Source: an uncultured Lachnospiraceae bacterium (GTDB taxonomy: Bacteria; Bacillota; Clostridia; Lachnospirales; Lachnospiraceae). From it: a DNA stretch of 59,865 nt. The notes under the pieces are model-generated. The model had not been told where the DNA came from. It did no database searches and was given only the letters and a program-made list of their open reading frames with translations. This document shows positions 46,524 to 53,503 of the stretch, piece by piece. Every line of letters begins with the position of its first letter. The stretch's first letter is position 1. The translations under genes and the position numbers were made by a program. The stretch spans positions 1 through 59,865 of the forward strand of contig UQAW01000018.1 of assembly GCA_900539175.1 (NCBI GenBank). The letters are read 5' to 3'.

Positions 46524-46624
46524 GCATATATATGAACGATTTTAGTGTTTACACATTCAGCAAGTAAAAGCTGTTTCTCTATATTAAATGTGGTAAATTC
46601 TTTGGTGGGAAAGGGAGTTGTTTC

Positions 46625-48247
46625 ATGTCAATAAATAAATATGAAACTCTGAATCAAGAGAGAAAAATACAACATACGAAAAAAAGAGTTGCTGCTTACT
46701 GCCGTGTTTCTACAGATAATGAAGACCAAGCCAATTCATTTGAAAGTCAGCAGCGTTATTTCCGACAGTATATTGAGTGTAATCATGATTGGGAATTGTA
46801 TGAGATTTTTGCCGACGAGGGTATTTCAGGTACGAATACAAAGAAGCGTAAAGAATTCAACCGCATGATTGCGTGTGCCAAAAACGGCGATTTTGATTTG
46901 ATTATTACAAAGGAGATTTCACGTTTTGCGAGAAATACCCTTGACAGCATATTCTATACCAGAGAACTCAAAAAGCACGGTATAGGCGTTATTTTTATGA
47001 ATGATAATATTAACACTTTAGATGGTGATGCGGAGCTTCGTCTTGCTATTATGTCCTCTATTGCACAGGAGGAAAGCCGTAAGACTTCCGAACGTGTGAA
47101 ATGGGGACAGAAGCGTCAGATGGAACAAGGTGTTGTGTTCGGACGAAGTATGCTTGGCTATGATGTAAAGAACGGAAAAATGCATATTAATGAAGAAGGG
47201 GCGAAAATCGTTCGATTGATTTTCCACAAGTTTGTGAATGAGGCTAAAGGAACGCATGTTATCGCACGTGAACTTCGGGAAGCAGGTATTGATCCTATGC
47301 GTGCCAAAGAATGGCAGAACACGGTCATTCTCCGTATTATCCGCAATGAGAAATACTGCGGCGATTTAGTACAGAAGAAAACCTATACGCCAGACTTCTT
47401 ATCTCACGAAAAGAAGTATAATCGAGGGCAGGAAGAATTTGTGATTATCAAAAACCATCACGAGCCGATTATTTCACGTGAGCTTTTTGAAAGGGCTAAT
47501 CGAATTTTAGATGCAAAATCACTTTCGCAAGAGGGAAAGGCGAAATACAGCAACCGATATCCTTTTTCCGGAAAAATCAAATGCGGAAAATGCGGCGCAA
47601 GCTATGTTGCCAGATACAAAACCCGAAAGGACGGCAGCAGATATAAGGCGTGGCGTTGCTTTGAGGGGGTAAAACACGGAAGTCCTCATGTTGACAATGC
47701 AGGAAATCAAGTCGGTTGTTCCGGAACGAGCATCCGCAACGAGGAAGTCATACACATTATGTATCTTGTCTGCAAACAGCTCAAAATCGACCGAAAACAA
47801 ATATCAAATAGCTTAATAGGGACGATTAACAGGGTCATTTTAATGGAGATGACAGGTGCAGATATAAATGTTTTGTCAGAGAAAATTGAAGCAGCAAAGA
47901 AAAAGCGTACGGATTTAATAGGGCTTTACACAAATGATGATATTGATCACAAAGAATTTACCACATTTAGAGCAAGATATGATGCTGAAATCAAAAGTTT
48001 GAAATCTATGGCAGAAAGCATCGAAAAGCAACAGTCTATAATAGTGAAGCAGAAAAAGTTGATGGAGAATATAAAGAAAGTCATTGATGAGCTTATGGGT
48101 GGTATTGAGTACGAAGATGAGTTTTACGCGCAGCTACTCGACAAAATGGTCATAAACGAACGGGAGAATATTGATGTATATTTGAGTTTCCTCCCATTTA
48201 AGTGGAGCTATATGGCTGTAAAGCATCAAACAAGCGTTAAACCATGA
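46625..48247 (+). CDS. Large serine recombinase of element B1
   Basis: 540 aa. The resolvase domain has catalytic S29 in YCRVSTDNEDQ, then FADEGISGTN and KEISRFARN. The recombinase domain covers about 160-300. The zinc ribbon is CGKCGASY...WRC...VGCSG near residues 318-360. A coiled coil (about 410-490) and tail follow, as in TndX/TnpX-like large serine recombinases. ATG 46625 follows AAAGGGAG. The stop is 26 bp from the B1 right core. It is the likely integrase for both B1 and B2, since their arms are similar. Confidence 0.92.
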   Translation: MSINKYETLNQERKIQHTKKRVAAYCRVSTDNEDQANSFESQQRYFRQYIECNHDWELYEIFADEGISGTNTKKRKEFNRMIACAKNGDFDLIITKEISRFARNTLDSIFYTRELKKHGIGVIFMNDNINTLDGDAELRLAIMSSIAQEESRKTSERVKWGQKRQMEQGVVFGRSMLGYDVKNGKMHINEEGAKIVRLIFHKFVNEAKGTHVIARELREAGIDPMRAKEWQNTVILRIIRNEKYCGDLVQKKTYTPDFLSHEKKYNRGQEEFVIIKNHHEPIISRELFERANRILDAKSLSQEGKAKYSNRYPFSGKIKCGKCGASYVARYKTRKDGSRYKAWRCFEGVKHGSPHVDNAGNQVGCSGTSIRNEEVIHIMYLVCKQLKIDRKQISNSLIGTINRVILMEMTGADINVLSEKIEAAKKKRTDLIGLYTNDDIDHKEFTTFRARYDAEIKSLKSMAESIEKQQSIIVKQKKLMENIKKVIDELMGGIEYEDEFYAQLLDKMVINERENIDVYLSFLPFKWSYMAVKHQTSVKP

Positions 48248-48248
48248 G

Positions 48249-48300
48249 CAGAATATTTTCAATGCTTTTCTGCCCAGAGGTGCAGTGGAAATGTTCTGTT
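48249..48300. other. Internal att-like junction between B1 and B2
   Basis: CAGAATATTTTCAATGCTTTTCTG, core CC (48273-48274), then CAGAGGTGCAGTGGAAATGTTC. The left part resembles the right end of element B and the right part resembles attL (CAGAGAAGCATCGGAAATGTTC). Confidence 0.78.
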
Positions 48301-48658
48301 CAATATATTTGAGAATAGTCCTTTGGGAGGATGGGCAAGTTCAACTTTCTATACGAAGCTACTTACTCGAAGAAATTGAAAGTGCTTATTGTATTATTAC
48401 TGAGTTTTTATGAGATTCATTCCAAGTTAATACTTGGAGTGATGGTTTTGAGTGTTTTGGCATAAGGATACTTTGCGTTTGTAATTTTACCAGGCGGAAT
48501 CATTGCACAAGATGGAAAAATGGCGTATTTATGCATATTAAGACGAGATAAGGTTGATTTAGCCAAAAAAAGATAAACGGTTGGTAAAATTTTGAGAAAT
48601 GCTTGAATTTAGCGGGAAAAAGGGGTATATTGAATTAAAGAAAGGCTTAAAAACGTGG
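48275..48658 (+). promoter_or_regulatory. CRISPR leader 2
   Basis: 384 nt without a gene. The proximal 174 nt (48485-48658) are nearly the same as leader 1. The distal part differs and has extra sequence not present in leader 1. Confidence 0.78.
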
Positions 48659-49672
48659 GATAAATAAGAACATGAGATGTATTTAAACATTGCCCAACGA
48701 AGCTGCTCAAAAACAGACTCTTCGATAAATAAGAACATGAGATGTATTTAAACGCCGAATCTTGATGTGTGGATTCTTCCATCTTGCCCGATAAATAAGA
48801 ACATGAGATGTATTTAAACCCGGTCTGTCCACCGGTTATTCCTCCATGCTCGTTAAGATAAATAAGAACATGAGATGTATTTAAACCCGACATTAATAGC
48901 AAACGGAGCCAGTGCATTCCATAGATAAATAAGAACATGAGATGTATTTAAACTCCACTGCATTCGCAAACACTGAAATTCCCATCGGGATAAATAAGAA
49001 CATGAGATGTATTTAAACAAGGTGACACTGTGTATTATCTTGCAGAGAATCTGCGATAAATAAGAACATGAGATGTATTTAAACGTAACCCAGAACATGG
49101 TAGAAAAGGATAAGTCAAGGATAAATAAGAACATGAGATGTATTTAAACATCTTGATGAGGTAAGGGAATTGATTGGACAGGGGAGATAAATAAGAACAT
49201 GAGATGTATTTAAACTCAGGCTGACTATTGTATTAAATTGGTGAATAAGATGATAAATAAGAACATGAGATGTATTTAAACTTTTCCTCCAAATTTACCA
49301 ATTTTTCTTGTTCTATAGGATAAATAAGAACATGAGATGTATTTAAACTGTCTTCTAAGAATGCATAGTACGGCTTTTTGTTTCGATAAATAAGAACATG
49401 AGATGTATTTAAACTCCAGCTGCAAGAGTAGTATGCTCTTGTGTATCCGATAAATAAGAACATGAGATGTATTTAAACTCCAGCCACTTGCCCAGAAAGA
49501 GTTTTGTTTCTTTGATAAATAAGAACATGAGATGTATTTAAACGTCCATATACAGAAATATATATCCCCAGTAACTCGATAAATAAGAACATGAGATGTA
49601 TTTAAACTCTAAAGAAAGTGTCCCTCCAATAAGCCCGTCCAGGATAAATAAGAACATAAGATGTGATCCCAG
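48659..49672 (+). CRISPR. CRISPR array 2, 15 spacers, no adjacent cas genes
   Basis: The same 30-nt repeat as array 1 occurs 15 times (48659-49607) with 15 different spacers of 34-37 nt. A degenerate last repeat starts at 49643 (GATAAATAAGAACATAAG). The same orientation and leader indicate that one Cas machinery could serve both arrays. I saw no spacer shared with array 1. Spacers 12 and 13 both begin TCCAGC. Confidence 0.97.
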
Positions 49673-49707
49673 TTTTGAAAAGTGAAATTCGTGGCGCCCC
49701 TTACAAT

Positions 49708-49732
49708 GGAACATTTCAGGGGCTTCTCTACC
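49708..49732. other. attR of element B (right arm and core)
   Basis: GGAACATTTCAGGGGCTTCTCTA followed by core CC and then host GATATCG. The inverted counterpart is at 44383-44405. Confidence 0.82.
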
Positions 49733-49915
49733 GATATCGTTCAATATTCCCATACAGGTACGGTTTGGCGCGGTGAAACGCTGTGACAGATAGCGCATGG
49801 AAGCTCCGATTTCGCCATCCGGTCCGCCATACTGACTCATGATAATTTGTGCGATTTTTGCATTCGGTGTAGTAATATTTACCGGATATTCCAGTCTTTT
49901 TTCATAATTCCACAT
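49731..49915 (-). pseudogene. cotJC: cotJC, N-terminal segment
   Basis: Starts MWNYEKRLEYPVNITTPNAK and runs 61 codons to ...GILNDI before the element B core. The family start MWxYEKRLxYPVxI and the block IIMSQYGGPDGE-GASMRYLSQR are clear. GGAGG lies upstream of the ATG, one base after the cotJB stop. Total predicted joined gene: 183 + 2 + 340 + 102 = 627 nt, 208 aa, which is about the usual CotJC length. Confidence 0.9.
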
Positions 49916-49916
49916 A

Positions 49917-50195
49917 TTAACGGCATCCTCCTTTTCTTACTTCCCAGGGCCACGGCTGATTCACCCATTCCCAACTGCGGGATTTGGTATCGTTGGCGGT
50001 ATCGATGGTAAGCGGGCCATAGTTTTTGGCATAAGCTTCTAGCGCTTCATTGCGAAGGGCCGATTTTTCTTCAAAATATGCCAGTGCCTCTTCATCACAA
50101 GGATTAATATCCAGATACAATGTCATCTCAACGACTGCAAAACTAAGCTGATTGATTCGGTTTAACATCTGTTCCTTTGACATGCGTTCCATCAT
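49917..50195 (-). CDS. cotJB: Spore coat protein CotJB
   Basis: 92 aa. CotJB is a small coat protein encoded between CotJA and CotJC in the cotJ operon. Features: INQLSFAVVEMTLYLDINPCDEEALAYF near residue 13 (in two halves) and the tail WEWVNQPWPWE. ATG 50195 overlaps the cotJA stop as ATGA; a second ATG three bases on is also possible. cotJC follows with one base between. Confidence 0.85.
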   Translation of the reverse strand: MMERMSKEQMLNRINQLSFAVVEMTLYLDINPCDEEALAYFEEKSALRNEALEAYAKNYGPLTIDTANDTKSRSWEWVNQPWPWEVRKGGCR

Positions 50196-50467
50196 TTGCA
50201 GCCACCTCCTCCCTTTCCGCAGAATGGTTTGTGAAGATCCGGAAAAATAGTTCCGAACTGAAGCCCTTTGCATAATTCATAGGTTTGACCGAAGTGCGTG
50301 TGCGGAATATATGCCATGGCTACCGGAAGGGTATCCACTTTCCGATACATTGATTGTTGATTACAACTACAGGATGTCTGTATTGACCTTGTATTTTGAC
50401 ATGGCATCTGGAAGTTATTTCCATGCCGTTGGCCGCAGCCGGGACGATTTGTGCGATAATTATCCAT
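50192..50467 (-). CDS. cotJA: Spore coat protein CotJA
   Basis: 91 aa, ending LPVAMAYIPHTHFGQTYE-LCKGLQFGTIFPDLHKPF plus a Cys/Gly tail. AxxYIPxQ-like and GxxFPxLxxPF are CotJA features. The start is ATG 50467, six bases after AAAGGA; the upstream in-frame codon at 50497 is not needed. First gene of cotJABC-sodC. Confidence 0.85.
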   Translation of the reverse strand: MDNYRTNRPGCGQRHGNNFQMPCQNTRSIQTSCSCNQQSMYRKVDTLPVAMAYIPHTHFGQTYELCKGLQFGTIFPDLHKPFCGKGGGGCK

Positions 50468-50500
50468 AATAGTCCTTTCACTAAAGAATCTTTCCATATT

Positions 50501-50530
50501 ACAATATGAGCGGAGTCAAAAAGTGATATA
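50501..50530 (-). promoter_or_regulatory. Candidate sigma-E promoter of the cotJ operon
   Basis: On the minus strand TATATCAC (50530-50523), 14 bp, CATATTGT (50508-50501), about 35 nt before cotJA. cotJ is a mother-cell operon in Bacillus, which fits. Motif-based only. Confidence 0.4.
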
Positions 50531-50623
50531 GATAGTTTTGAGTTGAGATAAAATTTATGGTATACTTGTAGAGAAAGGCAAAAATAAGAAATCTTTTTAC
50601 CTTTAGTTGGGAGGAAACGGATT

Positions 50624-52330
50624 ATGAATACATTACTGACAACCTGGGGCGAGTTTCTTCATCCGGATCATGTCTTAGAAGAATATCCGCGGCCGCAGAT
50701 GGTGCGGGAGTCTTATTTAAATCTGAACGGATTCTGGGATTATGCGATTACGGAAGAGGGGGAGTTTCCCTGCCGGATGGATGGAACCATACTGGTTCCG
50801 TTTTCACCGGAAACGCTTTTGTCCAGAGTGCACAGGAAGTTACAGCCGGATGAGTACCTTTGGTATGAACGGGATCTTCCGGTGAAAACTCCAAAAGACG
50901 ACAGTCGTTGTATCCTTCATTTCGGAGCAGTGGATCAGTGTGCAATTGTGTTTATAAACGGCAGAAAGGTTTGCCGCCATGTGGGGGGCTATCTGCCCTT
51001 TGAAGTAGATATTACAGATTTTCTTGTGGCAGAAGAGAATACTCTGACGGTCAGGGTTCAGGACTATTCGGATACTTCTTATCATGCACGGGGAAAGCAG
51101 TCTTTACATCCGTCGGGAATGTTTTACACGGCACAGAGCGGAATCTGGCAGACAGTCTGGCTGGAATGGGTTCCGGCGGGTTACATCAGGGATCTGAGAG
51201 TGACACCAGATTATGATGGAAATACAGTATCCGTGGAAGTGGCATTGAATCTTGCATCAGAAGAAAACATAATCTGTGATATTTCTGCAGGGGATGAGAA
51301 GATTCATGTGGAATCAAAAAGCCGCAGGTTTAAGGTTACATTGGATCATAAAATTTCCTGGACACCGGAATCTCCAAATCTTTACGAGGTGACGGTAAAA
51401 TTGGGACAGGACTGCATCAAGGGTTATTTTGCCATGCGTACCTATACGATAGAAAAAGACCGAAAAGGAATATTACGTTTTTGCCTGAATCATCAGCCTT
51501 TATTTTTACAGGGAATTCTGGATCAGGGATATTGGTCTGACGGTCTTTATACAGCGCCCTCGGATGAGGCACTGATCTTCGATCTTACGAAGATGAAGGA
51601 ATTGGGATTCAATATGATACGGAAGCACTGCAAGATTGAGTCGGCACGTTGGTATTATCATTGTGACCGGCTTGGAATGATTGTATGGCAGGATATGGTA
51701 AATGGCGGAACGACTTACAACACACCATTAGTAACCTGGCTGCCGACCGTAGCTTCCAAAATCCGGACAAAATTGGATGACCATAAGTATCATCGTTTTG
51801 GGAGAGGCAGTAAAAAGGGAAGATTTGAATGGGTAAGAGAGTGCCGGGATACGATTCTGTATCTTTCACATTTTCCCTGTATCAGTACCTGGGTATTGTT
51901 TAATGAAGGCTGGGGACAGTTTGATGCGGATTTGATTACGGAACAGGTGAAAAAGCTGGATCCACATCGTCTGGTGGATGCTACAAGCGGTTGGTTTATG
52001 CAGAACAACAGTGATTTTCACAGTGTACATACATATTTCAGAAAATTAAAGATGGAAGAGACGGACAAACCTTATGTGATCTCTGAATACGGCGGATATG
52101 ATTGCCATATTGCGGCACATTCTGCGGAAGAAAAGGCCTATGGATATAAGCATTTTGAAACCGTGGAGGAGTTTCAGCAGGCGCTTATGCGGCTGCAGAA
52201 GGAAGAATTGGAACCGCTGATTGAGCAGGGACTCTGCGGTGCGGTCTATACGCAGCTTTCGGATGTGGAAAGTGAAGTAAATGGATTGTTTACATTTGAC
52301 CGGAAAGTGTGCAAATTATGGAACATCTGA
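50624..52330 (+). CDS. Glycoside hydrolase family 2 protein
   Basis: 568 aa without signal peptide. N-terminal sugar-binding jelly-roll (LNLNGFWDYAI near residue 30; SGIWQTVWLEWVPAGYI near 175), an Ig-like middle domain, and a TIM barrel. The acid/base Glu is in FNEGWGQF (about residue 427) and the nucleophile-type Glu in ISEYGGYD (about 488). The barrel is short compared with LacZ (about 1,020 aa) and closer to compact GH2 enzymes. The substrate is unknown (beta-galactoside, -mannoside or -glucuronide). It overlaps the transporter gene by 13 nt. Confidence 0.88.
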   Translation: MNTLLTTWGEFLHPDHVLEEYPRPQMVRESYLNLNGFWDYAITEEGEFPCRMDGTILVPFSPETLLSRVHRKLQPDEYLWYERDLPVKTPKDDSRCILHFGAVDQCAIVFINGRKVCRHVGGYLPFEVDITDFLVAEENTLTVRVQDYSDTSYHARGKQSLHPSGMFYTAQSGIWQTVWLEWVPAGYIRDLRVTPDYDGNTVSVEVALNLASEENIICDISAGDEKIHVESKSRRFKVTLDHKISWTPESPNLYEVTVKLGQDCIKGYFAMRTYTIEKDRKGILRFCLNHQPLFLQGILDQGYWSDGLYTAPSDEALIFDLTKMKELGFNMIRKHCKIESARWYYHCDRLGMIVWQDMVNGGTTYNTPLVTWLPTVASKIRTKLDDHKYHRFGRGSKKGRFEWVRECRDTILYLSHFPCISTWVLFNEGWGQFDADLITEQVKKLDPHRLVDATSGWFMQNNSDFHSVHTYFRKLKMEETDKPYVISEYGGYDCHIAAHSAEEKAYGYKHFETVEEFQQALMRLQKEELEPLIEQGLCGAVYTQLSDVESEVNGLFTFDRKVCKLWNI

Positions 52331-53262
52331 TTTTTAGCTTAAATGCCACGATTCCGATCTTTCTGACTATGATATTTGGGATGATATTTAAAAAGGCAGG
52401 TATCTTTAATGAGAAGTTTGTAAGTGCTGCAAATAAATTTGTATTTCAGGCTGCGCTTCCGGTACTGCTGTTCCAGGATATCAGCGGGGCAGATTTTTAT
52501 GAAGTATGGGATACCGGATTTGTGTTGTTTTGCTTTTGCGTGACATTGATTTCAATTCTGGCTGTGACAGCGTTGTCCTTTCTATGGAAGGATAAATCTA
52601 TTCAGGGAGAGTTTGTGCAGGCATCCTATAGGAGCAGTGCGGCGATTTTGGGAATTGCATTCATACAGAATATCTATGGAGACGCAGGTATGGCACCGCT
52701 GATGATTATTGCAACAGTTCCTTTGTATAATGTGATGGCAGTTGTGGTGCTTTCTTTCCTGAAACCGGACAGAGAGAAATTCGATCGGGCACTGATTCTC
52801 TGTACATTGAAAGGGATTGTTACCAATCCCATTATTTTGGGGATTGCTGCAGGTGTAATCTGGTCTGCGCTTCAGATACCGAAACCGGAAGTTCTGGATA
52901 AGACACTTCACAATCTTTCGGTTCTTGCCACTCCTCTGGGATTGATGGCGATGGGAGCCTCCTTTCGTGTTTCTCAGGCACGGAGCCAGATGAAGCCTGC
53001 GGTTGTCAGCAGTATTCTGAAACTGGTGGTATTTTGTGCTGCATTTCTGCCCCTTGCTGTGGGGCTCGGATTCCGAAATGACAAGTTAGTGGCGATCCTT
53101 GTTATGCTGGGTTCTGCCACGACAGTAAGCAGTTATGTCATGGCACGCAATATGGGGCATGAAGGGAGTCTGACATCTAATACCGTAATGCTTACCACGC
53201 TGTGCAGCGCATTTACTCTGACCGGATGGCTGTGCTTTCTGCGCATGATGGAATTTATTTGA
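52318..53262 (+). CDS. AEC-family transporter
   Basis: 314 aa, about ten membrane helices in two halves, the auxin-efflux-carrier layout. Segments include NATIPIFLTMIFGMIFKKAG at the N terminus and PLGLMAMGASFRVSQAR near residue 212. AEC members export or import small organic acids or amino acids. ATG 52318 lies inside the end of the GH2 gene, and no strong ribosome-binding site is visible, so translation is probably coupled. A GTG at 52309 is possible. Confidence 0.82.
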   Translation: MEHLIFSLNATIPIFLTMIFGMIFKKAGIFNEKFVSAANKFVFQAALPVLLFQDISGADFYEVWDTGFVLFCFCVTLISILAVTALSFLWKDKSIQGEFVQASYRSSAAILGIAFIQNIYGDAGMAPLMIIATVPLYNVMAVVVLSFLKPDREKFDRALILCTLKGIVTNPIILGIAAGVIWSALQIPKPEVLDKTLHNLSVLATPLGLMAMGASFRVSQARSQMKPAVVSSILKLVVFCAAFLPLAVGLGFRNDKLVAILVMLGSATTVSSYVMARNMGHEGSLTSNTVMLTTLCSAFTLTGWLCFLRMMEFI

Positions 53263-53280
53263 TGAGTCTTTTTATAACGA

Positions 53281-53325
53281 ACCTGGAGTACTTTGAACGA
53301 TGAACAAAAGTATTCCGGGTTTTTT
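53281..53325 (+). terminator. Terminator after the AEC gene
   Basis: ACCTGGAGTACTTTG pairs with CAAAAGTATTCCGGGT (small bulges), followed by TTTTT. Confidence 0.75.
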
Positions 53326-53503
53326 GATGCCTGCGGGAAAAACAGGAAGCGTGTCCGAACTTAAAACGATGAAATATTTAAAGAAATACTATGATTTTTT
53401 CGAAAAATATTAAGAAAAAGTGTATTTATACATAAAAATATGATAAAATGGTAAAAAGAGCTATTGTAGTAAAAGGAGACTGATTTGAATGGAGGTAAGC
53501 TGA

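Larger units (their letters stand above)
44381..48272. mobile_element. Element B1: integrase cassette carrying CRISPR array 1
   Basis: 3,892 bp between the core CC at 44381-44382 and the internal core CC at 48273-48274. The left arm is CAGAGAAGC...GGAAATGTTCC; the right arm is GAATATTTTCAATGCTTTTCTG. The two arms are inverted repeats around CC, as in attP sites of large serine integrases. Contents: leader, 23-spacer array, small SHOCT-like ORF, serine recombinase ending 26 bp before the right core. No cas genes. Confidence 0.83.
48273..49732. mobile_element. Element B2: CRISPR cassette without its own recombinase
   Basis: 1,458 bp from core CC at 48273 to core CC at 49731-49732. It contains only a leader and a 15-spacer array and looks like a reduced copy of B1 or a cassette depending on the B1 enzyme. 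Its right arm GGAACATTTC..GGCTTCTCTA is the inverted match of its left arm CAGAGG..GGAAATGTTC. Confidence 0.75.

Noticed and set aside
44531..49463. Minus-strand open frames with repeated FKYISCSYLS or LNTSHVLIY peptides
   Set aside because: They are translations of the CRISPR repeats and spacers, not genes.
44691..49672. Assignment of the arrays to a particular CRISPR type
   Set aside because: Repeat length and the ATTTAAAC end fit type I-B or III, but without cas genes the type cannot be decided.
49538..49915. A 125-aa separate coat protein
   Set aside because: After GILNDI it reads into the element B arm and CRISPR repeats; only the first 61 codons are cotJC.
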